Shown piece after piece: positions 55,245 through 63,105 of a stretch of DNA of 64,000 nt. The stretch covers positions 1-64,000 of the forward strand of contig NZ_JAAFZA010000009.1 of assembly GCF_015356865.1 (NCBI RefSeq). Reading direction: 5' to 3'. Positions within the stretch are counted from its first letter, which is position 1, and each line of letters opens with the position of its first letter. This stretch comes from Catenulispora pinisilvae. Its GTDB lineage: Bacteria; Actinomycetota; Actinomycetes; Streptomycetales; Catenulisporaceae. The notes under the pieces were generated by a model that was given only the letters and a program-made list of their open reading frames with translations, was not told where the DNA came from and searched no databases. A program made the translations under genes and the position numbers.

Positions 55245-55373
55245 CTACGGACATCTCTCGCGGGAATGCGGACCGGAAAGGCTCACTGCCCGGGCGGGCC
55301 GGACGAGGGCACTATCAAAGGGCTCGATGCCGCACGCCTTGCCGTGCGCGGAGATCGCGCTGGTCGCAACCAT
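55245..55373 (-). CDS. 42-residue ORF before the radical SAM gene
   Basis: ATG 55373 lies 8 nt after AAGGGA and opens a 42-codon frame ending in TAG at 55245, 217 nt before the radical SAM start and in the same direction. The product begins MVATSAISAHGKACGI and ends PHSRERCP, with two Cys and four Arg. There is no hydrophobic segment and no family match that I recognise. It is a candidate precursor peptide or a chance frame; no leader motif is visible. Confidence 0.3.
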   Translation of the reverse strand: MVATSAISAHGKACGIEPFDSALVRPARAVSLSGPHSRERCP

Positions 55374-55747
55374 CGGACTGGTCCCTTCATGACGGGGGTC
55401 AGCGAATATGGCCGACCTATCCCGGGAAAACCCCTCTCGCGGAACCGATCCGCAGCGCACCCGTCTCAGGGCACGGACCTCCAACGAGGACAAGGGGCTG
55501 GATCAAGCTCCCCTCATCGTCCAACCCGCCGGGGTGAGCCGGCGTCACCCGATTAGGGTGATAAATGCCCATGGCTCCACCCGGCACACCGGCCGCCGTC
55601 CGCGTCGGGGTCCGCGCCCGAGCCCGCTGCGCCGAGGGATGCCGACCAACCTCGATCTTTCCCGATCGCTCAGCAGCGCCAAGAGATGTTCCACGAGCAC
55701 TGAATCACCCGCCCCCACGCCGCCCGTCCGAGTCGAGGAGATCTGCC
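55374..55747. other. Intergenic region between the radical SAM operon and the secreted-protein gene
   Basis: This 374-bp stretch separates divergent units and should contain both promoters. It holds the GGGTGA half-site cluster described separately. Open frames through it (82-181 codons on both strands) lack ribosome sites and domains, so I call no gene other than the 42-codon ORF just left of it. Confidence 0.5.
55532..55561. promoter_or_regulatory. Three alternating GGGTGA half-sites
   Basis: GGGTGA (55532-55537), TCACCC (55545-55550) and GGGTGA (55556-55561) give two overlapping perfect inverted repeats with 7- and 5-nt spacers. They lie 187 bp before the secreted-protein start and 159 bp before the 42-codon ORF. 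A regulator-binding site is the simplest reading. Confidence 0.5.
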
Positions 55748-56830
55748 ATGCCCACTTCCGCGCTGCGCAGAATAACCTGCGTGGCCATCGCGCCCATCCT
55801 GACCGCGACCGTGGCCGCCGCCAGCGTGACAGCCCTGGTCGCCGCACCAGCGCACGCCGCCGTCACCCAGGTGAATGACACCGACTCGTCCATCTCTTAC
55901 TCCGGCGGATGGACCTACTCCACCGGCCAGTCCGGCTACTACAACGGCGACGCCCACTACAGCGGCATCGCCGGCGCGACGGCCACACTGACTTTCACCG
56001 GCAGCACGGTGGCCTGGATCGGCGCGGACAATACCGACCACGGCAAGGCCGACGCCGTGATCTGCGACGACGCCGGCGCGAACTGCGGCCCGACCACCAC
56101 GGTGGACACCTACGCCGCGGCGTCCGTCCCGCAGGTGGTCCTGTTCAGCGCGTCGAACCTGGGCAGCGGCACCCATACGCTGCGCATCACGGTGCGCTCC
56201 GACAGCAGTGGCACAGGCCACTACACCGACATCGACGCTTTCGTCTCAGGGACCGCATCCGGGACCACCGAAGTCGACGACACCGACCCGTCGATCGCGT
56301 ACTCGAATGCCTGGACGCTGACCGACAACACCGCGGCCGCGGCGAGCACCGCGTACAACGCCGCGAACGACTTCTCCGCGACCCAGGGCGCCAACCAGTG
56401 GCGCGCGCAGTACTACACCGCCGGCGGCGGCTGGCTCGACATCAGTCCCTACGACGCGGCGAACCAGCGCTGGGGGAGTAACGGCTACGTGTCGCGCTTC
56501 GACCTGTCCCCGGACACCTGCTCGGCCTGCCCGATCGCCCGCGCCTGGGTGGCACCCGGCAGCGGCACGATCGCCATCCGCGGGCGCGTCCTGAAGGAAA
56601 CACTCGGCGGCGACGGCGTGCTTGCGCGGATCACCCGCAACGGCACCCAGATCTGGCCGGCCTCAGGCGGCGCGCAGACCGTCGCCGGGACCGACGCCGC
56701 AGGGTACGACACCAACGTCACCCTCTCGGTGGCCGCGGGCGACACCATCAAGTTCGAGGTGACCGACGGCGGCGACGGCGACGCCACCAACGATGTGACC
56801 GCGTGGACGCCGTCCATCGCCTACCAGTAA
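55748..56830 (+). CDS. Secreted protein with carbohydrate-binding-like beta domains
   Basis: The 360-aa protein has a Sec signal peptide (about residues 1-37, cleavage after APAHA). Residues about 40-170 form a jelly-roll-like module (VNDTDSSISYSGGWTY, then YYNGDAHYS and ATATLTFTGSTVAWIGADN), similar to CBM6/35-type modules that bind sugars. From about residue 175 a second unit starts with the related VDDTDPSIAYSNAWT. No catalytic motif is evident. ATG 55748 has GAGGAG at 7 nt. A strong hairpin follows the stop. Confidence 0.82.
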   Translation: MPTSALRRITCVAIAPILTATVAAASVTALVAAPAHAAVTQVNDTDSSISYSGGWTYSTGQSGYYNGDAHYSGIAGATATLTFTGSTVAWIGADNTDHGKADAVICDDAGANCGPTTTVDTYAAASVPQVVLFSASNLGSGTHTLRITVRSDSSGTGHYTDIDAFVSGTASGTTEVDDTDPSIAYSNAWTLTDNTAAAASTAYNAANDFSATQGANQWRAQYYTAGGGWLDISPYDAANQRWGSNGYVSRFDLSPDTCSACPIARAWVAPGSGTIAIRGRVLKETLGGDGVLARITRNGTQIWPASGGAQTVAGTDAAGYDTNVTLSVAAGDTIKFEVTDGGDGDATNDVTAWTPSIAYQ

Positions 56831-56837
56831 CCGACGA

Positions 56838-56879
56838 TGCCGGCCGGACTCCGCATGGGTACGCGGAGTCCAGCCGGCA
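56838..56879 (+). terminator. Strong hairpin terminator
   Basis: The 17-nt left arm 56838-56854 and right arm 56863-56879 pair with a single mismatch over an 8-nt loop, 7 bp after the secreted-protein stop. No U-tract follows, as is common in high-GC actinobacteria. Confidence 0.85.
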
Positions 56880-56988
56880 CAACCGAGAGCCAGGTGGGTT
56901 TCGCAGACTGGCCGCGGCGTCGCGCGATCGGCACAGCCGACCCCGCTCAGCGAACGAACCTGATGAGTCGCGAGTCTTTGACGATCTA

Positions 56989-57174
56989 GGGCGTGTTTGA
57001 GAAGTCGGGTGGGTGGTGTCCCGCAGGTGATGAGCAGGTCGAGCGCGACGGCTCAGCGGCAAGCATGGCAAGACGGACGGCCTGCCTCATCCTGGTTGGC
57101 TGTGGCTGGTCGTCCGGCGCAGCCAGGCGCCGCCGATCAGGCGTCGCGCCCCGCCCGACTTCTCAAACACGCCC
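56989..57174. mobile_element. 186-bp MITE-like element with terminal inverted repeats
   Basis: The ends are perfect 21-bp inverted repeats (56989-57009 and 57154-57174, core GGCGTGTTTGAGAAGTC), flanked by CTA at 56986-56988 and 57175-57177 as a 3-bp target duplication. The end sequence resembles IS5-group elements of streptomycetes. The interior has no transposase frame, so the element would need a transposase supplied in trans. It occupies most of the 404-bp gap between the secreted-protein gene and the TetR gene; nothing else is evident in that gap apart from the terminator. Confidence 0.85.
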
Positions 57175-57234
57175 CTAGCTCCGGCTGGAGCGTCAGCCGC
57201 GGACAGCGATTGTCGGCCGGCCCCGAGCCGGCCC

Positions 57235-57804
57235 TCACCGCACCAGCGGCAGGAACATCGTGTCCACGATCTCTTCGAGCACCTGCTCCGACGCCGGGGC
57301 GTAGGTGGTCAGGATCTCGTGCCGCAGCAGGTCGAACGGCAGGGCCTTGATCCGGTCGGTCAGGCGCTCGGCGTCGGCCTCGCCGCGCTCGACGGCGCGG
57401 TCGTAGATGGCGTCGACGGCCTGTTTGCGGTCGGCGTCGGCGGGATCGAGCAGTTCGGCCGGGCTGGTTCCGGTCTCCAGGTGGTAGCTGGCCAGGTAGA
57501 CGCTCATCACGGTCATGAGCTGGACCCGGTTGGTGTTGATGTCGCGCAGGATGGCCAGGATGTCCTCGCGCAGGCTTCCGGTGTCCGGGACCTTCAGGAC
57601 GTTCTCGCGCAGGACGTGGACGAGGGTGGCCCGGACCAGGGCGTCGCGGTCCGACCAGCGGCGGTACAGGACCGGCGGGCTGGTGCCGGCCCGCTTGACG
57701 ACGGCGTCCATCGTGAACCTGGCGTAGCCGCCGGACAGGAGTTCGTCCCAGGCCGCGTCGAGCAGGGCCCGCTCCAGGGCCGCTCCGTGGCGTCGTTCCG
57801 GCAT
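57235..57804 (-). CDS. TetR-family regulator of the DHA2 exporter
   Basis: The 189-aa protein has the TetR HTH in residues 8-55 (ALLDAAWDELLSGGYARFTM, then AGTSPPVLYRRWSDRDALV) and a TetR_C_11-like helical domain. It is divergent from the exporter, with two matching operator palindromes between them, the classical arrangement for drug-responsive repression. Confidence 0.92.
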   Translation of the reverse strand: MPERRHGAALERALLDAAWDELLSGGYARFTMDAVVKRAGTSPPVLYRRWSDRDALVRATLVHVLRENVLKVPDTGSLREDILAILRDINTNRVQLMTVMSVYLASYHLETGTSPAELLDPADADRKQAVDAIYDRAVERGEADAERLTDRIKALPFDLLRHEILTTYAPASEQVLEEIVDTMFLPLVR

Positions 57805-57824
57805 CGCTTCGATCCCTCTCCCGC

Positions 57825-57891
57825 TAGATAGACTTGCGTATCTAACGATAGCGGCTTAGCCTGAGGACTGGAAGATAGAGTCCTATATCTT
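57825..57891. promoter_or_regulatory. Two operators: TAGATA-N8-TATCTA and AAGATA-N8-TATCTT
   Basis: Perfect inverted repeats with identical 8-nt spacers lie at 57825-57844 and 57872-57891, in the 99-bp gap between the divergent TetR and exporter genes. The shared half-site AGATA, the equal spacing and an AT-rich composition unlike the surroundings strongly suggest TetR binding sites. Confidence 0.8.
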
Positions 57892-57903
57892 AAGGATCCG
57901 CTC

Positions 57904-59418
57904 ATGGCTGCCACCAGCAACGCCGCCGCCGACACCCCCACCGCCGGCCCGCCCGACGCCGCCAGAGCGCCCGACGCCGACGCCGACGTCGTAGACCCGG
58001 CGGTGCGGCGTCTGGTGTTCACCCTGATCGTCGGCGCGCTCGCGGTCATCTTCGACACCACGATCATGAGCGTCGCGATCGACAGCCTGGCCGGACAGCT
58101 GCATACCTCGCTGGCCACCGTCCAGTGGGTCACCACCGCCTACCTGCTGGCCCTGTCCGCCACCATGCCGGCCGTCGGCTGGGCCCAGGCGGTCCTGGGC
58201 GGCAAGCGTTTGTGGATCCTCGCCCTGTGCCTGTTCTTCGCCGGATCGCTGCTGTGCGCCGCGGCCTGGAACGCCCCCAGCCTGATCGCGTTCCGCGTCG
58301 TCCAGGGCATCGGCGGCGGCGTCATGATGGTGCTGATGGCCACCCTGGTCATGCAGGCCGCCGGCGGCCGCAACATCGGCAAGGTGATGGCGCTCATCAC
58401 CGTTCCCACCGCTCTGGGACCGGTCATCGGCCCGGTGATCGGCGGGGTCATCCTGCACTTCGGCGACTGGCGCTGGATCTTCCTGTTCAACATCCCGTTC
58501 TGCCTGGTCGGCGGCTACCTGGCCGGGCGCAACCTGCCCGCGGACCGGCCTGGGCCCGGAACCCGGCCCCGTCTGGACGCCGTGGGCATGCTGCTGCTGT
58601 CGCCCGGCATCGCCGCGGTCATCTACGGCCTGACCCAGCTCGGCGGAGCCGACGGGATCGGCAGCGTCAAGGTCGTCCTGCCGCTGGCCGCCGGAGTGGC
58701 GCTGCTCGTCGGTTACACCGGCTGGGCGCTGCGGCGCGGCGCCGCCGCCCTGCTCGACATCCGCCTGTTCCGCCACCGGTCGCTGGCCTCGTCCACGGTG
58801 TTGCTGCTGCTGGCCGGAGCCGCCCTGTACGGGGCCATGCTGCTGATGCCGCTGTACTGGCAGCAGGTCCGCGGGGAATCCGCTCTGGGCGCGGCGCTGC
58901 TGCTCATCCCGCAAGGCGTGGGCACGCTGCTGTCCCGCACGCTGGCCGGTACGTTCATGGACCGGGTCGGCGCGCGCCCGGTCGCCGTCATCGCCTTGAT
59001 CATCACCTTCGCCGCCACCGTGCCGTTCGGCTTCGTCACGGCCACCACCAGCAACATCATGCTGATGGCCGTGCTGTTCGTCCGCGGGCTCGGCCTGGGC
59101 GCGGCCATGATCGCCCTGATGGGCGGCGCCTTCGTCGGCCTGAGCCGCGAGGAGATCCCGGCCGCCGCCAGCATCAGCCGGGTCGCCCAGCAGGTCGGCG
59201 GCTCCATCGGCACCGCCGTCCTGGTGGTGATCCTCCAGCGCGCCGTCGCCGGCAGCCATACCACCGCCGACCTGGCCTCCGGCTTCGGTGACGCCTTCTG
59301 GTGGGCTGCCGCGTTCACCGCCGCCGCCGTCCCGCTGTGCCTGCTGCTGCCCGGCAAGGCCCCCACCGAGTCCCAGGCGGAGGAAGCAGCCTCCGCCGAA
59401 CAACTCGCTGAGGTGTGA
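57904..59418 (+). CDS. MFS drug exporter, DHA2 (14-TMS, EmrB/QacA) family
   Basis: The 504-aa protein has about 14 transmembrane segments and DHA2 motifs: FDTTIMSVAIDSLAGQL in TMS1 (about residue 45), WVTTAYLLALSATMP, GGKRLWILALCLFFAGS (motif A region) and ALGPVIGPVIGGVI (motif C, about 180), followed by WRWIFLFNIPF. It would export hydrophobic or cationic compounds by proton antiport. Its control by the divergent TetR protein suggests induction by its substrate. Confidence 0.93.
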   Translation: MAATSNAAADTPTAGPPDAARAPDADADVVDPAVRRLVFTLIVGALAVIFDTTIMSVAIDSLAGQLHTSLATVQWVTTAYLLALSATMPAVGWAQAVLGGKRLWILALCLFFAGSLLCAAAWNAPSLIAFRVVQGIGGGVMMVLMATLVMQAAGGRNIGKVMALITVPTALGPVIGPVIGGVILHFGDWRWIFLFNIPFCLVGGYLAGRNLPADRPGPGTRPRLDAVGMLLLSPGIAAVIYGLTQLGGADGIGSVKVVLPLAAGVALLVGYTGWALRRGAAALLDIRLFRHRSLASSTVLLLLAGAALYGAMLLMPLYWQQVRGESALGAALLLIPQGVGTLLSRTLAGTFMDRVGARPVAVIALIITFAATVPFGFVTATTSNIMLMAVLFVRGLGLGAAMIALMGGAFVGLSREEIPAAASISRVAQQVGGSIGTAVLVVILQRAVAGSHTTADLASGFGDAFWWAAAFTAAAVPLCLLLPGKAPTESQAEEAASAEQLAEV

Positions 59419-59445
59419 CCGCGCACGCTCGTGTGCCCTAGATCA

Positions 59446-59484
59446 AGCCCGCCCCGGTGACCGAATTGGGTCACGGGGCGGGCT
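59446..59484. terminator. Bidirectional terminator hairpin
   Basis: AGCCCGCCCC at 59446-59455 pairs with GGGGCGGGCT at 59475-59484, extended by GTGACC/GGGTCAC with a one-base bulge. It lies between the convergent exporter and DUF779 genes. Confidence 0.85.
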
Positions 59485-59503
59485 CGACGGTGAGTGGTCC
59501 GGG

Positions 59504-60007
59504 CTACCGATTCAGCACGGCGTCCTCGGCGTCGGTCAGCAGCCGCGAGCGAATCAGGAACCTGACCCCCTCCGGCGCCTCCAGCGAGAACCCCCCTCCG
59601 CGTCCCGGCACGATGTCCACGGTCAGGTGGGTGTGACGCCAGCGTTCGAACTGTTCGCGGCCCATCCAGAACATCACCGGCTCGGTGATGTCCACGATGG
59701 CCAACTGCGCGAGCAGCACGTCGGAGGCGCCGGTGCGGAACTCGCCCGCCAGGTAGCACATCGGTGAGCTGCCGTCGCAGCAGCCTCCTGACTGGTGGAA
59801 CATCAGCGGGCCGTTCGCAGCGTAGAGCTTGCGCATCATCACCGCCGCGGCCTCGGTGACGGCCACGCGCGCCGGTGCCCCGGCCGTATCGGCGGCACCG
59901 ACCTTGGCAGCACCGGTCCTATTGGCAGCGCCGGTCCTATCGACCGCACCGGTCGGCCCGGGCTCAGGCCCGGCCGAGGCCTGCGCCCCCGGCCCCGCGC
60001 CCGCCAT
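59504..60007 (-). CDS. DUF779 family protein
   Basis: The 167-aa protein has an Ala/Gly/Pro-rich N-terminal extension (1-48, with AANRTGAAK-like repeats) followed by the DUF779 domain. Key motifs are HQSGGCCDGSSPMCY (about residues 71-85), with a Cys cluster likely to bind metal, VMFWMGREQFERWRHTHLTVDIVPGRGGGFSLE, and GVRFLIRSRLL. DUF779 genes regularly follow this aldehyde dehydrogenase type in actinobacteria, and may aid it or a quinoprotein/alcohol pathway. Its ATG overlaps the dehydrogenase stop by one base. Confidence 0.88.
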   Translation of the reverse strand: MAGAGPGAQASAGPEPGPTGAVDRTGAANRTGAAKVGAADTAGAPARVAVTEAAAVMMRKLYAANGPLMFHQSGGCCDGSSPMCYLAGEFRTGASDVLLAQLAIVDITEPVMFWMGREQFERWRHTHLTVDIVPGRGGGFSLEAPEGVRFLIRSRLLTDAEDAVLNR

Positions 60008-61530
60008 CAGAAGAAGCCCATCGCCTTCGCCGAGTAGCTGACCAGCAAGTTCTTCGTCTGCTGGTAGTGCTCCAGCATCATCAGGTGGTTCTCCCGCCCG
60101 ATCCCGGACGCCTTGTACCCGCCGAACGCCGCGTGCGCCGGGTACAGGTGGTAGCAGTTCGTCCACACCCGACCGGCCTGGATCGCGCGGCCGGCGCGGT
60201 AGGCGGTGGTCCCGTCCCGGGTCCACACCGCGGCGCCGAGGCCGTACAGAGTGTCGTTGGCGATCCGGATCGCGTCGTCGTAGTCGTCGAACTGCGTGAC
60301 GGCGACCACCGGGCCGAAGATCTCCTCCTGGAAGACGCGCATCGCGTTGTCGCCCTCGAAGATCGTGGGCTGCACGTAGTAGCCGCCGGCCAGTTCGCCG
60401 TCGAGCTCCACGCGCTCGCCGCCGATCAGGACCTTCGCGCCCTCGCTCTGGCCGATGTCCAGGTAGGACAGGATCTTCTCCAGCTGGTCGTTGGACGCCT
60501 GCGCGCCGACCATGGTCTCGGTGTCCAGCGGGTCGCCCTGCTTCATCCGCTCGGTGCGGGCGATCGCGTCGGACAGGAAGTCGCCGTAGTGGCCGCGCTG
60601 GATCAGGGCGCGGCTGGGGCAGGTGCAGACCTCGCCCTGGTTGAGGGCGAACATCGCGAAGCCCTCCTGCGCCTTGTCGTAGAAGTCGTCGCGGGCGCGG
60701 GAGACGTCGTCGAAGAAGATGTTCGGGCTCTTGCCGCCCAGCTCCAGCGTGACCGGCTTGATGTGCTCGGAGGCGTACTGCATGATCAGCCGGCCGGTGG
60801 TGGTCTCGCCGGTGAACGCCACCTTCGCCACCCGGCCGCTGGAGGCCAGCGGCTTGCCGGCCTCGACGCCGAAGCCGTTGACGATGTTCACCACGCCCGG
60901 CGGGATCAGGTCCGCGATCAGGCTCATGAGGTAGTGCACGGAGACCGGGGTCTGCTCGGCCGGCTTGAGCACCACGGCGTTGCCCGCGGCCAGCGCCGGG
61001 GCCAGCTTCCAGATCGCCATCAGGATCGGGAAGTTCCACGGGATGATCTGCGCCACCACGCCCAGCGGCTCGTGGAAGTGGTAGGCGACGGTGTCCTCGT
61101 CGATCTGCGACAGCCCGCCTTCCTGCGCCCTGATCGCCCCGGCGAAGTACCGCAGGTGGTCGATGGCCAGCGGGATGTCGGCGGCCAGCGTCTCCCGGAT
61201 CGGCTTGCCGTTCTCGAACGACTCGGCCAGCGCCAGCCGGTCCACGTTCATCGCCATCCGGTCGGCGATCCGGTTCAGGACCTCGGCCCGCTCCGCCGGC
61301 GAGGTACGGCCCCAGGCCGGCGCGGCGGCGTGCGCGGCGTCCAGCGCCCGCTCGACGTCCTCGGCGGTGCCCCGGGCCACCTCGCAGAACGGCTGCCCGG
61401 TGATCGGCGTCGGGTTCTCGAAGTACAGCCCGCCGGCCGGCGCGACGGCCTCGCCACCGATCCAGTGCTCATACCGGGGCTGGTAGCTCATGAGGGCGTC
61501 GGGGCGGCCCGGCGCGATGAAGACGGTCAT
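60007..61530 (-). CDS. NAD-dependent aldehyde dehydrogenase (acetaldehyde type)
   Basis: The 507-aa enzyme oxidises aldehydes to acids. Visible motifs are [21 protein letters not shown] (about 162), [13 protein letters not shown] (about 240), the general base Glu in [16 protein letters not shown] (about 264) and the nucleophile Cys in [11 protein letters not shown] (about 302). The pair GEVCTC is typical of the ExaC/AcoD group linked to ethanol or acetoin metabolism. ATG 61530 has GGAGG at 6 nt. It forms a two-gene operon with the DUF779 gene. Confidence 0.94.
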   Translation of the reverse strand: MTVFIAPGRPDALMSYQPRYEHWIGGEAVAPAGGLYFENPTPITGQPFCEVARGTAEDVERALDAAHAAAPAWGRTSPAERAEVLNRIADRMAMNVDRLALAESFENGKPIRETLAADIPLAIDHLRYFAGAIRAQEGGLSQIDEDTVAYHFHEPLGVVAQIIPWNFPILMAIWKLAPALAAGNAVVLKPAEQTPVSVHYLMSLIADLIPPGVVNIVNGFGVEAGKPLASSGRVAKVAFTGETTTGRLIMQYASEHIKPVTLELGGKSPNIFFDDVSRARDDFYDKAQEGFAMFALNQGEVCTCPSRALIQRGHYGDFLSDAIARTERMKQGDPLDTETMVGAQASNDQLEKILSYLDIGQSEGAKVLIGGERVELDGELAGGYYVQPTIFEGDNAMRVFQEEIFGPVVAVTQFDDYDDAIRIANDTLYGLGAAVWTRDGTTAYRAGRAIQAGRVWTNCYHLYPAHAAFGGYKASGIGRENHLMMLEHYQQTKNLLVSYSAKAMGFF

Positions 61531-61732
61531 GGGAGACCTCCACATTCTGCGGCGTTTCGAGGGACAGCCGTCGTCTAGCCCGCCGGCGGCATGCGCGTGA
61601 CGCTAATCCCGAGGTGGGGCGGGTTCACACTGCTGTACGGGGATCTGCGTATAAGGGTTTGAAATCGGGCCGCGGGCTGTCCGTGGAAAATCGGGTGCGC
61701 ACCCGTCGCGGCCGCTGCTAGCCTCCGGTTCT

Positions 61733-61804
61733 TTGTGCCTGTCAGGTCAGGTGTGCCTGCCAGGTCACATGTGCCTGCCAGGTCACGTGTGCCTGTCAGG
61801 TCAC
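61733..61804. repeat. Four 18-bp tandem repeats carrying CCTGNCAGG palindromes
   Basis: Units 61733-61750, 61751-61768, 61769-61786 and 61787-61804 share TGTGCCTGNCAGGTCA. Each holds the palindrome CCTGNCAGG, and a partial fifth unit follows. They end 32 bp before the GTG of the first MFS gene, in the position of a regulatory array. They also inflate an upstream in-frame extension that I do not accept as coding. Confidence 0.85.
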
Positions 61805-61836
61805 GACAGGTCAGGTCCGGCCGTAGGGATCGCCCA

Positions 61837-63105
61837 GTGAATCCGCTCCATGAGAAACCTTTCCGCCGCTTCTTCATCGCCCGATCCATCTCCGTCGCCG
61901 GGAGCGCCGTCACCCCGGTCTCCCTGACCTTCTCCGTCCTGCAACTCACCGGCAGCGCCAAGGACCTGAGCTTCGTGGTCAGCGCCCAGCTGATCCCGAC
62001 CATCGCGCTGCTGCTGATCGGCGGCGGGGTGGCCGACCGGGTCGGGCAGGCCCTGCTGCTGCGGGTCACCCATTTCGGGTCCGGTCTGTCCCAGGCCGCC
62101 ATCGCGTTCTGCCTGTTCACCCGGCAGCCGATCGGCTATCTGATCGCGCTGGCCTTCGTCAACGGCGTGCTCCAGGCCTTCACCGGGCCCGCGCTCAGCG
62201 GCATCGTGCCGCAGCTGGTCGGCCCCGAGGGGTTGCGGCGGGCCAACTCGCTGCTGGCCACCGTCGCCAACGCGACCAAGGTCATCGGGCCGAGCGTGGC
62301 CGGCGTGCTGGTCGCCACGGTGGGCGGCGGCTGGGCGCTGTCCGTGGACTCGGCGTCGTTCTTCATCGCCGCGATCGTCCTCGCGCTGATCCCCGTTCAG
62401 GACCGGCGGAAGAAGCGCGACGCGAAGCTGTTCACCGAGCTGCGGCAGGGCTGGACGTTCTTCCGCTCCACGCCCTGGTTCTGGTCGGTCACCCTCGCCT
62501 ACACCGTGGTCAACCTGGTCCAGATGGGTGCCTGGCAACTGCTCGGCCCGGTGCTGGCCCGGGGGACGTTCGGGGCCGGCGGCTGGGGCGCCATCCTGAG
62601 CTGCCGGGCGGCCGGGGCCCTGGTGATGAGTGTGCTGATGGTGCGGCTGAACGTGAAGCGGCCACTACTTGCCGGGCAACTCGCCATGACGGTCGCGGCC
62701 GTGCCGTTGATGCTGCTCGGGGTGAACGCGAGCGTGGTGGCGATCGGCGCCGCGACGTTCTGCGCCGGGCTCGCGTCCAGCTTCGGCAGTGTGCTGTGGG
62801 ACACCGCGCTGCACACCCACGTCCCCAACGAGATGATGTCCCGCGCCGTGGCCTACGACCAGTTCGGCTCGTACTGCGCCATCCCGATCGGTCAGTTGTC
62901 GGTGATCCCGCTGGCGACGGCGTTCGGCGCGCGCCACGTCGCGCTGGCGGCCGGCGTCATCTTCCTGGGCTCGATGGTCGCGCCGTTGGCGCTGGGTTCG
63001 GTGCGTCGGCTGGGATCTGCTCCAATAACAGCTACTCCGGTGGCAGCCGAGGTTCCGGCCGGAGCGAGTACGCCGAATGCCGGGAATGCGGCGGTCGCCT
63101 CATGA
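61837..63105 (+). CDS. MFS transporter (MFS_3/enterobactin-exporter-like), first of a tandem pair
   Basis: The 422-aa protein has about 12 transmembrane segments with the group pattern NPLHEKPFRRFFIARSISVAGSAVTP (N terminus), GGGVADRVGQALLLRVTH (motif A region, about 63), LVGPEGLRRANSLLATVANATKVIGPSVAG (about 130) and WDTALHTHVPNEMMSRAVAYDQ (about 315). Such proteins export siderophores or drugs. GTG 61837 with AGGGA upstream is chosen over the frame that starts inside the 18-bp repeats. Its last four bases overlap the next start (ATGA). Confidence 0.88.
   Translation: MNPLHEKPFRRFFIARSISVAGSAVTPVSLTFSVLQLTGSAKDLSFVVSAQLIPTIALLLIGGGVADRVGQALLLRVTHFGSGLSQAAIAFCLFTRQPIGYLIALAFVNGVLQAFTGPALSGIVPQLVGPEGLRRANSLLATVANATKVIGPSVAGVLVATVGGGWALSVDSASFFIAAIVLALIPVQDRRKKRDAKLFTELRQGWTFFRSTPWFWSVTLAYTVVNLVQMGAWQLLGPVLARGTFGAGGWGAILSCRAAGALVMSVLMVRLNVKRPLLAGQLAMTVAAVPLMLLGVNASVVAIGAATFCAGLASSFGSVLWDTALHTHVPNEMMSRAVAYDQFGSYCAIPIGQLSVIPLATAFGARHVALAAGVIFLGSMVAPLALGSVRRLGSAPITATPVAAEVPAGASTPNAGNAAVAS

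Noticed and set aside
55115-55537. 140-codon plus-strand frame with KRVYLVGICRDFAFAELGTRCGVYK
   Set aside because: No ribosome site, and the rest of the frame is low-complexity. It lies in the leader of the radical SAM operon on the opposite strand.
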